Shown one piece after another: positions 8,649-16,735 of a DNA stretch of 64,000 bases (positions are counted from its first letter, which is position 1; the number at the start of each line of letters is the position of its first letter). The stretch spans positions 480,759 to 544,758 of the forward strand of contig NZ_MJGO01000037.1 of NCBI RefSeq assembly GCF_001864895.1, read 5' to 3'. Made by a program: the position numbers and the translations under genes. Under the pieces are notes generated by a model. It saw only the letters and a list, made by a program, of their open reading frames with translations, was not told the origin of the DNA and made no database searches. This stretch comes from Curtobacterium sp. MCBA15_009. GTDB taxonomy: Bacteria > Actinomycetota > Actinomycetes > Actinomycetales > Microbacteriaceae.

Positions 8649-9410
8649 TCAGCGCCCCCGACCGAACCGCGTCGTGACCCCCGGCGAGTAGAGCACCGAG
8701 TCCGGCTCGAGCTCGGTGAGCCCGAACGGCAGTCCGGCCGCCCCGACCAGGTCGTCGCGCAGCGACACCACCGAGGCGCGGTGCAACGGCCACGGCTCGT
8801 GCTCGTTCGGCCAGAACCGGGTGCGCCCACCCCGCCGGACGTGCATGCCCCACCGCGCCGTCAGGAACGTCTCGAGCGCCGTCGGTTCGGCGACGGCGTC
8901 GCCGACACGGACGTCGACCATCGACCGCAGGTGGGTGCCGTGCCGCCGCATCGCGTACCCGACGCGACCGTCACCGCTCCGCGCCTCGGCCACCGCCCAC
9001 CGGTACGGCAGGCCGGTCGCGACGCGTGCGCCGAGGGTCGGCAGGAGCTTGCCGGCGTCGAGCGACAGGAACACGACCCCGTGCTGCCCCTGCTCGTCGA
9101 CCGTGTAGACGCGGACGTTCAGCTCGACGAAGTCGCCGATGCTGCCGGTCGAGAACGGCGGGAACCGGGTGTCCTCGAACCGGAACGCGATGAGGCCCAC
9201 CCAGGTGGTCGCCCCGTCGTCGGAGCCGTCGGGCGCCATCGTGTCGGGTCGCGTGCCGGTCGGCAGCAGCGGGGCCACCGCCGACACGTCGACGCGCCAG
9301 TGCACGAAGACGACGTCGAGCCAGTCCTGCGAGATCCAGGGGCGGCCGGTCAGGCCGGGGGCGACGGGTTGGAGGCCCGGGGTGCTCTGAGCGGGTCGGG
9401 TGTCGGTCAC
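8649..9410 (-). CDS. DUF2071 (YqjF-like) family protein
   Basis: A 253-residue protein starting [19 protein letters not shown]. Family features are [21 protein letters not shown] near the N-terminus, [20 protein letters not shown], and [15 protein letters not shown] with HEPWPLHRA in the C-terminal half. The family is widespread in bacteria and its biochemical role is unknown. Its GTG overlaps the nitroreductase stop (9407-9410), so it is translationally coupled as the last gene of the 10624-to-8649 operon. Confidence 0.82.
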   Translation of the reverse strand: MTDTRPAQSTPGLQPVAPGLTGRPWISQDWLDVVFVHWRVDVSAVAPLLPTGTRPDTMAPDGSDDGATTWVGLIAFRFEDTRFPPFSTGSIGDFVELNVRVYTVDEQGQHGVVFLSLDAGKLLPTLGARVATGLPYRWAVAEARSGDGRVGYAMRRHGTHLRSMVDVRVGDAVAEPTALETFLTARWGMHVRRGGRTRFWPNEHEPWPLHRASVVSLRDDLVGAAGLPFGLTELEPDSVLYSPGVTTRFGRGR

Positions 9411-10237
9411 GGGGTGGTCGCCTCCGGTTCGGTGCTCACGGCGGGCAGGTCGTCCCACCCGGTCTGCGGGGTCGCGCACGTGCCGCGGAACACGTACTGC
9501 GACGGTCGCTTCCGCTCGTTCGACACCCAGTCGATCGCGGGGCGACGACGCTCGGGTGGCAGGTACCCGATCCGGTACACGGCCATCAGCTCGAGCTCCG
9601 GCGGCACCTCGAGCAGGGACTCGACCTCGGCCCACGCCTCCTCGATCTCCATCGGGAACGACACGAACTGGATCCCGAGGCCGAGCTCGGTGGTGGCGAG
9701 CCAGACGTTCTCCATCGCCGCGCCCATGCTGAACACCGAGTAGAACGCGTTCCGCGCCTCCTTGCGGTACTCGTCGCGGTCGAGCAGCACGCCGAGCAGC
9801 AGCGGCGACCCGGCGACGAGCTTCCGGTTCTCCGCCCCGAGCGTCTGCGGCACCCGGAGGGCGTTCATGAGCACCTGCCCACGCTTGGTGAACACCTGCT
9901 TCGTGAAGGGCCGGAGCGGTGCGGGCAGCTTGTCGAACAGCATGCCGTCGCGCCGGGAGTCCATCTCGGCCTGCGAGAACCGGAAGTACGGCTTGTACCG
10001 CTCGAAGAACGTGCCCTCGGCCATGGTCCGGGTCATCGAGCGCCCGCTGATCTCGGCGACGCGGTCGATCGTGGCGCGTTCCTCGATCACCACGAACCGC
10101 CACGGCTGGCTGTTGAGCTGCGAGGGTGCCCGCCCGGCGAGCTCCAGGAGCAGCCGCTGGTGCTCTTCGGACACCGGATCGGGCAGGAACGCCCCGTTCG
10201 TCGTGCGTCGTCGTCGGATGGCCTCGAACAGCTCCAC
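9407..10237 (-). CDS. Nitroreductase-family flavoprotein
   Basis: A 276-residue protein starting [25 protein letters not shown] and [18 protein letters not shown] form the FMN-binding N-terminal site of the nitroreductase fold. [20 protein letters not shown] and [11 protein letters not shown] form the dimer/flavin core. These enzymes reduce nitro groups, quinones or related electron acceptors with NAD(P)H. At 276 residues it is longer than the usual 190-220, with an insertion around residues 70-125 that may set substrate choice. It follows the membrane protein gene by 3 nt. Confidence 0.88.
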   Translation of the reverse strand: MELFEAIRRRRTTNGAFLPDPVSEEHQRLLLELAGRAPSQLNSQPWRFVVIEERATIDRVAEISGRSMTRTMAEGTFFERYKPYFRFSQAEMDSRRDGMLFDKLPAPLRPFTKQVFTKRGQVLMNALRVPQTLGAENRKLVAGSPLLLGVLLDRDEYRKEARNAFYSVFSMGAAMENVWLATTELGLGIQFVSFPMEIEEAWAEVESLLEVPPELELMAVYRIGYLPPERRRPAIDWVSNERKRPSQYVFRGTCATPQTGWDDLPAVSTEPEATTP

Positions 10238-10240
10238 CGC

Positions 10241-10624
10241 TCACCTCTCTCGTCGTCGGCCGGCGAGCACCGCTGCCAGGTAGGACGGTGCGGCGGCGAC
10301 CGCGACCCTCCAGTGTGCTCGGGAGCGCGGGTCCGTGCGCGGAGCGACCGCCAGGGGCACGAGTGCCGGCAGCAGGAACAGCGCCGTCCGGTCGCGCGTC
10401 CAGACGGGGGTGGTCGCGGCGACGCCGGTCAGGGTCGCGGTGACGACGAACAGCCCGTGGTGCACGACGCGGAGCTTCTTCGTGCGGATGAGCCGCACGG
10501 CGACCGCGGTGCCCCAGAGGCAGTTCGCGAGGTAGGCGACGCTCGCAGCGGCGACCAGCCGACGGGCGGGACGCGATCCCGTGGGCGGTGATCCGGGCCT
10601 CCTGGCCGTCGTCATCCGTCCCAT
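10241..10624 (-). CDS. Small integral membrane protein
   Basis: A 127-residue protein with three or four hydrophobic stretches (LVAAASVAYLANCLWG; GLFVVTATLTGVAA; LFLLPALVPLAVAP; VAAAPSYLAAVLAG) and basic ends. An alternative ATG three codons in (10615) has slightly better upstream spacing. It is the first gene of the operon with the nitroreductase and DUF2071 genes. No function is recognised. Confidence 0.7.
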   Translation of the reverse strand: MGRMTTARRPGSPPTGSRPARRLVAAASVAYLANCLWGTAVAVRLIRTKKLRVVHHGLFVVTATLTGVAATTPVWTRDRTALFLLPALVPLAVAPRTDPRSRAHWRVAVAAAPSYLAAVLAGRRRER

Positions 10625-10634
10625 GCGTGGGACG

Positions 10635-11072
10635 TTACGCGGATTCGCGACTGACGAGCTTGGAGAGCACGATCGCCGAGCGCGTGTGGTCGACCTGGGG
10701 CGCGAGGCGGACGCGGTCGAGCGCCTCTTCGAGCGCGGACAGGTCCTTCGAGCGCATGTGCACGACGGCGTCGGCGCTGCCGGTCACTGTGCCGGCGTCG
10801 ACGACCTCGGGGACGGTGTCGAGCAGCGCCCGCAGCTCGTCGGGCGAGACGGTGCCGCGGCAGTAGAGCTCGACCCAGGCCTCGGTGCCGCGGTCCTCGA
10901 CCGCCGGGTCGACCTTGATCGTGAAGCCCTGGATCACCCCGTCGCCCACGAGTCGGTCCACCCGGCGCTTGACGGCCGACGCGGAGAGTCCGACCACCGA
11001 CCCGATGTCGCCGTAGCCGGCACGGGCGTTGTCCCGGAGCTGGTCCAGGATGCGGTGATCGAGTGTGTCCAT
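10635..11072 (-). CDS. Lrp/AsnC-family transcriptional regulator
   Basis: A 145-residue protein. MDTLDHRILDQLRDNARAGY leads into the helix-turn-helix (IGSVVGLSASAVKRRVDRLV), followed by the effector-binding alpha-beta sandwich (AWVELYCRGTVSPDELRALL; GSADAVVHMRSKDLSALEEAL). It is divergent from the hydrolase/ornithine aminotransferase operon at 11308 and is the obvious candidate to control it in response to arginine or ornithine. A TACGAT box lies 8 nt before the ATG. Assignment to the family is secure; the ligand is inferred from context. Confidence 0.92.
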   Translation of the reverse strand: MDTLDHRILDQLRDNARAGYGDIGSVVGLSASAVKRRVDRLVGDGVIQGFTIKVDPAVEDRGTEAWVELYCRGTVSPDELRALLDTVPEVVDAGTVTGSADAVVHMRSKDLSALEEALDRVRLAPQVDHTRSAIVLSKLVSRESA

Positions 11073-11307
11073 CGACTCCCATCGTACGCGGGGTCGTTGC
11101 GAGCCCGACGGGTTCCACGCACGAATCGTGCGTCACCCGAACGGGTGCCACGCGGTTCGGCACGGAGCACTGCACGGCTCGGACGGTCTGTGCGAGGATC
11201 GGAGCGGCGTCGACCTGGTCCGCTACGGCGAGTGAGCCTGCATCTCGCCGGAGCATCTCTTCAGTGGTGGTTCCTGGCAGGCTCGGACCCCGGTCCTCGG
11301 AGGACTG

Positions 11308-12210
11308 ATGTCGAACACCGCACCCGCCACTCCCACCGCTCCGGCCCGTGTCGCCACGAAGCGCACGATCCTGATGTGCAAGCCGGACTTCTACACGGTG
11401 AGCTACCGGATCAACCCCTGGATGCACCCGGAGGAGCCGACCGACACGTCGAAGGCCGTCGAGCAGTGGGAGTCGCTCGTCGCCGTCTATGAGCAGCTCG
11501 GCTTCGACATCTCGTACATCGACCCCATCGACGGCCTGCCGGACATGGTCTACGCAGCCAACGGCGGGTTCGTCCTCGACGGCATCGCCTACGGCGCGAA
11601 GTTCCAGTACCCGGAGCGCCAGCCTGAGGGCCCGGCGTACATGGACTGGTTCCGCCAGGCCGGCCTGACCGTCGCCGAGCCGGAGCAGACCAACGAGGGC
11701 GAGGGCGACTTCCTGCTCATCGGGGACACCATCTTCGCCGGCACCGGCTTCCGGTCGGACAGCACCTCGCACGACGAGCTCGCGACGATCTACGGCCGCG
11801 AGGTCGTCACGCTCAAGCTCATCAACCCGAGCTTCTACCACCTCGACACCGCCATCGCCGTGCTCGACCCGGAGCCCGACGCTTCGGGTCGGTCGAACAT
11901 CGCCTACCTCGAGAGCGCCTTCGACGAGCCGTCGCTGGCGATCCTGCGCGAGCGCTTCCCCGACGCGATCATCGCGACCGAGGAGGACGCCGCGATCCTC
12001 GGCCTGAACTCGTACTCGGACGGGTACAACGTCGTGATCGCGTCGCGCGCGACCACGTTCGCGTCGCAGCTGCGTGAGAAGGGCTACAACCCGATCGGCG
12101 TCGACCTGTCCGAGCTGCTGCTCGGCGGTGGCGGTGTGAAGTGCTGCACGCTCGACCTGCACCCGGTCGGCACCGGCACCTCGGTCGCGCGTTCCCTCGG
12201 GGTCAGCTGA
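11308..12210 (+). CDS. Guanidino-group-modifying hydrolase (annotated class: dimethylargininase; possibly arginine dihydrolase)
   Basis: A 300-residue pentein-fold enzyme. Visible landmarks are substrate loop PDMVYAANGGFV with Asn85, EGEGDFLLIGDTIFAGTGFR, catalytic His178 in FYHLDTA and nucleophile Cys279 in GGGGVKCCTLDL. Known members either hydrolyse dimethylarginine to citrulline or, in cyanobacterial ArgZ/AgrE, take arginine directly to ornithine with release of ammonia and CO2. As I recall, DDAH and arginine deiminase carry Asp at the Asn85 position and the dihydrolases carry Asn. Together with the overlapping ornithine aminotransferase gene, this favours a dihydrolase. The family is sure; the reaction is an inference. 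Confidence 0.85.
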   Translation: MSNTAPATPTAPARVATKRTILMCKPDFYTVSYRINPWMHPEEPTDTSKAVEQWESLVAVYEQLGFDISYIDPIDGLPDMVYAANGGFVLDGIAYGAKFQYPERQPEGPAYMDWFRQAGLTVAEPEQTNEGEGDFLLIGDTIFAGTGFRSDSTSHDELATIYGREVVTLKLINPSFYHLDTAIAVLDPEPDASGRSNIAYLESAFDEPSLAILRERFPDAIIATEEDAAILGLNSYSDGYNVVIASRATTFASQLREKGYNPIGVDLSELLLGGGGVKCCTLDLHPVGTGTSVARSLGVS

Positions 12211-13439
12211 TGTCGGCGGCAGCGTCGCTCGGGGTCAACACCGCGGCGGCGCTCGCCGTCGAGGACCGCGCCCTCGCGCACAACTACAGCCCGCTGCCCG
12301 TCGTCATCGCGTCGGGTGCCGGAGCGACCGTCACCGACGTCGACGGCAAGCAGTACCTGGACGGCCTCGCCGCGTACTCGGCGGTGAACTTCGGCCACGG
12401 CAACCCGCGGCTGCTCGCCGCCGCACGGGCACAGCTCGACCGCGTGACGCTCACGAGCCGCGCGTTCGTGAACGACCAGCTCGGCCCGTTCGCCACGGCA
12501 CTGGCGGCGTTGACGGAGACCGAGATGGTCCTGCCGATGAACACCGGAGCCGAGGCCGTCGAGTCCGCGATCAAGGTGTCCCGCGCCTGGGGCTACCGCG
12601 TCAAGGGCGTCCCGGCCGAGCGGGCGACGATCATCGTCGCGTCCGGGAACTTCCACGGCCGCACCACGACGATCATCTCGTTCTCCGACGACCCCTCGGC
12701 CCGCGACGACTTCGGCCCGTACACCCCGGGCTTCCGCACGGTGCCGTACGGCGACGCTGCGGCCCTGCGCGCGGCGATGGACGAGACCGTCGTCGCCGTG
12801 CTGCTCGAGCCGATCCAGGGCGAGGGCGGCGTGGTCATCCCGCCGGAGTCGTACCTCCCGTCCGTCCGGCAGGTCTGCGACGAGTTCGGTGCGCTGTTCG
12901 TCGCCGACGAGATCCAGTCCGGCCTCGGTCGCACCGGGCACACGCTCGCGGTGCAGCGCGTCGGAGTGCGCCCCGACCTCATCACGCTCGGCAAGGCCCT
13001 CGGCGGCGGCATCGTGCCGGTGTCGGCGGTCGTGGGTTCGCGCGACGTCCTCGGCGTCCTGCGCCCCGGTGAGCACGGGTCCACCTTCGGCGGCAACCCG
13101 CTCGCCGCGGCCGTCGGCGCCGAGGTCGTGGCGATGCTCGGTGAGGGCACGTTCCAGCAGCGGGCCCTCGAGGGCGAACCGCTGCTGCGCGGCCTGCTCG
13201 ACGAGCTCGTCGGGCACGGCGTCGTGTCGCACCGCGTGGCCGGACTCTGGGCCGGGATCGACATCGACCCCGCGCTCGGCACCGGCAAGGCGATCGCGAA
13301 GGACCTCGCCGACCGCGGGCTCCTGGTGAAGGACACCCACGGGTCGACGATCCGCTTCGCGCCGCCCCTGGTCGTCACCGACGACGAGGTGCGCACCGCG
13401 ATCGGGACGCTGTCGGACGTCCTGGCCGCGCGCGCCTGA
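12210..13439 (+). CDS. rocD: Ornithine aminotransferase (ornithine-oxo-acid transaminase)
   Basis: A 409-residue class III PLP aminotransferase converting ornithine and 2-oxoglutarate to glutamate semialdehyde and glutamate. Seen are the N-terminal NYSPLPVVIASGAGATV, the phosphate-binding MNTGAEAVESAIK, the cofactor segment FVADEIQSGLGRTG, and Lys262 in LGKALGGGIVPVSAV (Schiff base). The ATG overlaps the previous stop (TGATG at 12208-12212), showing coupled translation with the hydrolase. Its product is the same intermediate that PutA oxidises, so the locus can feed arginine nitrogen and carbon into glutamate. Confidence 0.93.
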   Translation: MSAAASLGVNTAAALAVEDRALAHNYSPLPVVIASGAGATVTDVDGKQYLDGLAAYSAVNFGHGNPRLLAAARAQLDRVTLTSRAFVNDQLGPFATALAALTETEMVLPMNTGAEAVESAIKVSRAWGYRVKGVPAERATIIVASGNFHGRTTTIISFSDDPSARDDFGPYTPGFRTVPYGDAAALRAAMDETVVAVLLEPIQGEGGVVIPPESYLPSVRQVCDEFGALFVADEIQSGLGRTGHTLAVQRVGVRPDLITLGKALGGGIVPVSAVVGSRDVLGVLRPGEHGSTFGGNPLAAAVGAEVVAMLGEGTFQQRALEGEPLLRGLLDELVGHGVVSHRVAGLWAGIDIDPALGTGKAIAKDLADRGLLVKDTHGSTIRFAPPLVVTDDEVRTAIGTLSDVLAARA

Positions 13440-13464
13440 CGGGTTCGCTCCACGCGTTCGCTTC

Positions 13465-13515
13465 GTGAGCAGAAATGGTCGGGTCGCCACACGGCACCCG
13501 ACCATTTCTGCTCAC
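13465..13515. terminator. Perfect 20-bp inverted repeat (GTGAGCAGAA element, copy 2)
   Basis: GTGAGCAGAAATGGTCGGGT at 13465-13484 is exactly repeated in inverse at 13496-13515 with an 11-nt loop, between convergent rocD and the epimerase gene. The same sequence family occurs at 6788-6840. It is a likely bidirectional terminator or a dispersed palindromic repeat. Confidence 0.65.
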
Positions 13516-13525
13516 CCAGTGCGGC

Positions 13526-14518
13526 TCACACCGCCCAGCGCGCCGCCAACTCGTCCATCAGCGCGTCGAGTCGCTCGTCCACGACCTGCTCCTCGGGGTG
13601 GGCCTCGTACCAGGCGATGACCTCGCGCACCCCCTGCCGGTAGGTCGTGCGCGGCCGGTACCACGGCACGAGCGACCGGACCTTGCTGTTGTCGAACACC
13701 GAGCTGTTCGCCTTGTCCCCGAGCAGCGCCGCACCCCACTCCGGGTCCACCGCGTTGATGGCGTCCGCCGGCACGTGCACGATCCGCAGGTCCTCGACCC
13801 CGGCCGCCGCCGCGATCTCGTGCGCGATGGCGTTCCACGTCGGCGCCTCGTCGCTCGTGATCGTGAACGCCTCCCCGATGGCTGCAGCCCGGTCGAGCAG
13901 CCCCGTGAACCCGACCGCAAAGTCTCGGCTGTGCGTCAGGGTCCACAGCGAGGTCCCGTCACCCGTGATGATGATCGGCTTGCCGGCCCGCATCCGCGCC
14001 ACCGCGGTCCACCCGCCGGTCAGCGGCAGCTTCGTCTCGTCGTAGGTGTGCGACGGCCGCACGATCGTCACCGGGAAGTCCTGCTCCCGGTACGCCTGCA
14101 CCAGCAGCTCCTCGCACGCGATCTTGTCGCGCGAGTACTGCCAGTACGGGTTCTTCAGCGGCGTCGACTCCGTGATCGGCAGGTGCGTCGCCGGCGTCTG
14201 GTACGCCGAGGCCGAGCTGATGAACACGTACTGCCGCGTCCGCCCCGCGAAGAAGTCGACGTCCGCCTGCACCTGGTCCGGCGTGAAGGCGATCCAGTTC
14301 ACGACCACGTCGAAGCGCTGGTCGCCGAGTGCGTCCGCCAGTGCGCCGCGGTCGGACACGTCGGCCTGGAGGCGCGTCACACCCTCCGGGATCGGCCTGC
14401 CCCCGGTGGTCCCCCGGTTGAGCACGGTCACGTCGAACCCCTGCTCGACGGCTTCCCGCACGCAGGCGGCGCTGATGACGCCGCTCCCGCCGATGAACAA
14501 CACGCTCGCTCCGGTCAT
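13526..14518 (-). CDS. NAD-dependent epimerase/dehydratase family protein
   Basis: A 330-residue extended SDR. MTGASVLFIGGSGVISAACV carries a GGSGxIS nucleotide loop, FISSASAYQT and YWQYSRDKIACEELL give the Ser and Tyr-x3-Lys active site, and IVRPSHTYDE follows. It belongs to the group of atypical epimerases that act on sugar nucleotides or related compounds; the substrate is unknown. The start at 14518 is chosen for its GAGGGAG ribosome site. A longer frame to 14785 exists but would add about 89 unrelated residues. Confidence 0.85.
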   Translation of the reverse strand: MTGASVLFIGGSGVISAACVREAVEQGFDVTVLNRGTTGGRPIPEGVTRLQADVSDRGALADALGDQRFDVVVNWIAFTPDQVQADVDFFAGRTRQYVFISSASAYQTPATHLPITESTPLKNPYWQYSRDKIACEELLVQAYREQDFPVTIVRPSHTYDETKLPLTGGWTAVARMRAGKPIIITGDGTSLWTLTHSRDFAVGFTGLLDRAAAIGEAFTITSDEAPTWNAIAHEIAAAAGVEDLRIVHVPADAINAVDPEWGAALLGDKANSSVFDNSKVRSLVPWYRPRTTYRQGVREVIAWYEAHPEEQVVDERLDALMDELAARWAV

Positions 14519-15001
14519 GGGTGCTCCCTCGCTCCTGGCGGCACCGCTCCGTGCCGCGCTTCCTCGATCCTGCACCTCATCGACGGACCGGGCGCGACCG
14601 TGGCCCGAGCGGACAGTGCGGCGCAGGGGCATCCTGCCTCCGTGACCGGACCGCTCACGGAGCCTTCGACCACGGACGAAGTCTGCGGCGATCGATACGC
14701 CTGTGAAGACCACGGCTTGGATCAGCGCAGACGGCACCTCGTCGGACAGCAGCTGGACGAACGACTGAAGGAACAACTGGTTCATGTGAGTGCCTGTGCG
14801 CCGCGCTCGTCCGCAATCGCACGCGCCGACGGAGACATGCGAGGATGGACAGCGAAGACCCCGGAACGATCCCTGGCTCAGGCCACATCGCCGGGGTTTC
14901 GTCGTGTGGACGACTTCGGCCGCTGTGCTCTGGCACCGACCCGAGGACTACCGTCACGGGTCGAGCCGCACCGACGCGGCCACGACAGGAGTGACACGCA
15001 C
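14519..15001. other. Intergenic stretch without a convincing gene
   Basis: This 483-bp gap separates the divergent epimerase and aldo/keto reductase genes. On the reverse strand an open frame from 14785 begins with a hydrophobic segment (MNQLFLQSFVQLLSDEVPSA), but it runs in frame into the epimerase and its later part looks non-coding. On the forward strand ACCCCGG and CCGGGGT (about 14859-14898) can pair. AGGAG before 15002 is the reductase ribosome site. Otherwise nothing is recognised. Confidence 0.4.
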
Positions 15002-16012
15002 ATGGAGTACCGCTACCTCGGCAACTCGGGCCTCAAGGTCTCCGAGATCACCTACGGCAACTGGCTCACCCACGCCTCACAGGTCGAGAACGACGCGGCG
15101 ATCGCCTGCGTCAAGGCAGCGCTCGAGGTCGGCATCTCGACGTTCGACACCGCCGACGTCTACGCCAACACCGGCGCCGAGACCGTCCTGGGCGAGGCGC
15201 TCAAGGGGGAGCGGCGCCAGTCCCTCGAGATCGCGACGAAGGTGTTCGGGCCGACCGGGCCGAAGGGGCACAACGACACCGGCCTGTCCCGCAAGCACAT
15301 CCTCGAGTCGATCGACGGTTCGCTCGAGCGGCTGCAGACGGACTACGTCGACCTGTACCAAGCGCACCGGTTCGACCACGAGACCCCCCTCGAAGAGACC
15401 ATGCAGGCCTTCGCCGACATCGTGCGGCAGGGCAAGGTCCTGTACGTCGGCGTGAGCGAGTGGACCGCCGACCAGCTCCGTGCGGGTGCGGCGCTCGCGA
15501 AGGACCTCGGCTTCCAGCTCATCTCGAACCAGCCGCAGTACTCGGCGCTGTGGCGCGTCATCGAGGACGAGGTGGTGCCGACCTCGAAGGAGCTCGGCAT
15601 CTCGCAGATCGTCTGGTCGCCGATCGCCCAGGGCGTGCTCACCGGCAAGTACCAGCCCGGTCAGCCCCTGCCCGAGGGTTCGCGGGCCACGGACGACAAG
15701 GGCGGCGCGAAGATGATCGAGCGCTTCATGAACGACGAGGTGCTCTCGGCCGTCCAGGAGCTCAAGCCGATCGCCGACGAGCTCGACCTGTCGATGGCGC
15801 AGCTCGCCGTCGCGTGGGTGCTGCAGAACGAGAACGTCGCGAGCGCGATCATCGGCGCCTCGCGTCCGGAGCAGGTGCACGACAACGCCGGCGCCGCCGG
15901 TGTGACGATCCCGGCCGAGTTGCTGACCCGGATCGACGACGTGCTCGGCTCCGTGGTCGAGCGCGACCCGGCGAAGACGAACGACAGCAGCCCGAAGACC
16001 CGCGAGGCCTGA
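15002..16012 (+). CDS. Aldo/keto reductase, Kv-beta-like subgroup
   Basis: A 336-residue TIM-barrel NADPH-dependent oxidoreductase beginning MEYRYLGNSGLKVSEITYGN. The catalytic set is visible: Asp and Tyr in STFDTADVYANTGAE, Lys in LEIATKVFGPTG, and His in YQAHRFDHETP. The cofactor-binding end carries IIGASRPEQVHDNAGA. The length and the DLYQAHRFD/QYSALWRVIE motifs resemble the potassium-channel-beta-like group, which reduces a broad range of aldehydes. It is monocistronic, with an AGGAG site before the ATG and a large inverted repeat after the stop. Confidence 0.93.
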   Translation: MEYRYLGNSGLKVSEITYGNWLTHASQVENDAAIACVKAALEVGISTFDTADVYANTGAETVLGEALKGERRQSLEIATKVFGPTGPKGHNDTGLSRKHILESIDGSLERLQTDYVDLYQAHRFDHETPLEETMQAFADIVRQGKVLYVGVSEWTADQLRAGAALAKDLGFQLISNQPQYSALWRVIEDEVVPTSKELGISQIVWSPIAQGVLTGKYQPGQPLPEGSRATDDKGGAKMIERFMNDEVLSAVQELKPIADELDLSMAQLAVAWVLQNENVASAIIGASRPEQVHDNAGAAGVTIPAELLTRIDDVLGSVVERDPAKTNDSSPKTREA

Positions 16013-16025
16013 TCGCCCGATCGGT

Positions 16026-16088
16026 CCGCACAACCGGGGTCACCCCGAACCGCACACTCGCGTGGTTCGGGGTGACTGCCGTTGTGCG
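16026..16088. terminator. Long inverted repeat after aldo/keto reductase gene
   Basis: GCACAACCGGGGTCACCCCG, continuing to GAACC, is mirrored by GGTTCGGGGTGACTGCCGTT, continuing to GTGC, with few mismatches over about 25 bp and a 12-nt loop. It follows the reductase stop by about 15 nt, so it is a probable terminator. Its length resembles the other dispersed palindromes in this window. Confidence 0.55.
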
Positions 16089-16166
16089 AGGCGGAAGCGA
16101 ACCGGCGCGTGACCGAACCGGCCCGCCGCCGAAGGCCCCCGAAGGAACACCCCTCAGACAACCGAA

Positions 16167-16194
16167 AAGGCCCCCTGCCGAAGCAGGGGGCCTT
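16167..16194 (-). terminator. Rho-independent terminator of the tRNA cluster
   Basis: AAGGCCCCCTGC and GCAGGGGGCCTT form a perfect 12-bp stem with a UUCG-type tetraloop on the reverse strand, followed by T residues. It ends the reverse-strand tRNA-Glu/Asp/Phe transcript. Confidence 0.85.
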
Positions 16195-16200
16195 CACCGG

Positions 16201-16273
16201 TGGCTGGACACGGCATCGATCCGTGGACCTTTCGATTTTCAGTCGAACGCTCTACCAACTGAGCTATCCAGCC
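16201..16273 (-). tRNA. tRNA-Phe (GAA)
   Basis: The reverse strand folds as a full cloverleaf. The acceptor GGCTGGA pairs with TCCAGCC, the D-loop has AGCTCAGTTGGTAGAGC, and the anticodon loop CTGAAAA gives GAA. 73 nt, discriminator A. The 3' CCA is not encoded (the next bases are CCG). Only one base separates it from tRNA-Asp upstream. Confidence 0.95.
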
Positions 16274-16274
16274 G

Positions 16275-16351
16275 TGGCGACCCTGACGGGACTTGAACCC
16301 GCGACCTCCGCCGTGACAGGGCGGCACGCTAACCAGCTGCGCTACAGGGCC
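16275..16351 (-). tRNA. tRNA-Asp (GTC)
   Basis: Reverse-strand cloverleaf. The acceptor GGCCCTG pairs with CAGGGTC (one G-U), the anticodon stem CCGCC/GGCGG encloses CTGTCAC (anticodon GTC), and the T-arm has GGTTCAAGTCC. The discriminator is G and CCA is encoded. 77 nt including CCA. Confidence 0.95.
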
Positions 16352-16404
16352 ATGTTGAATTGCTGTGGTGTTGTTCAGTACTACTTGCTCGCTCACTCGG
16401 AGAG

Positions 16405-16477
16405 TGACCCCAACGGGATTCGAACCCGTGCTGCCGCCGTGAAAGGGCGGTGTCCTAGGCCACTAAACGATAGGGCC
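16405..16477 (-). tRNA. tRNA-Glu (TTC)
   Basis: Reverse-strand cloverleaf. The acceptor GGCCCTA pairs with TGGGGTC using G-U wobbles, and the anticodon loop CTTTCAC gives TTC. The T-arm has GGTTCGAATCC. 73 nt, discriminator A, CCA not encoded. First gene of the three-tRNA reverse-strand transcript. Confidence 0.95.
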
Positions 16478-16662
16478 GCAAGCAGTGCATCGCGCTACCG
16501 ATGGACAAGCATACGGATGCCCCGCGGGTTTCACAAATCGAGGCCTGTTCGCCCGTGATCCCCGGCGTGTCGCGCCGTCGCCGCAGGCTCGTCGGAGGCC
16601 GTGGTGCGAGCATCGTCGGCGGCCGGCATCCCTCGTCCGAGGGGCTGTCGAGCCTGCGTCTC

Positions 16663-16726
16663 CTGTTGTTACTGTTGCCTCTGTTAACAGTGTTACGTGC
16701 GTGAGCCTTGCCGCGCTGTTACGAAA
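16663..16726. promoter_or_regulatory. GTTAC-repeat region upstream of M23 peptidase gene
   Basis: TGTTGTTACTGTTGCC, the palindrome CTGTTAACAG (16681-16690), GTGTTACG and CTGTTACG follow one another within about 60 bp. Tandem GTTAC/GTAAC elements resemble the direct-repeat sites of the actinobacterial response regulator MtrA, which controls murein hydrolases. The match is by eye and spacing was not tested. Confidence 0.35.
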
Positions 16727-16735
16727 TCGAGATAC

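Noticed and set aside
14519-14785. N-terminal extension of the epimerase beginning MNQLFLQSFVQLLSDEVPSA
   Set aside because: The start at 14518 has a good ribosome site and gives the normal family N-terminus; the extension contains Arg-rich non-coding-like sequence.
16082-16558. Open frames on both strands across the tRNA cluster (for example TGLEPATSAVTGRHANQLRY)
   Set aside because: These are conceptual translations of tRNA-Phe/Asp/Glu, a well-known annotation artefact; the tRNA cloverleafs explain the sequence.
16480-16735. c-di-AMP (ydaO-type) riboswitch before the murein hydrolase genes
   Set aside because: Such riboswitches are common upstream of actinobacterial wall hydrolases, but none of the conserved core sequences could be found here.
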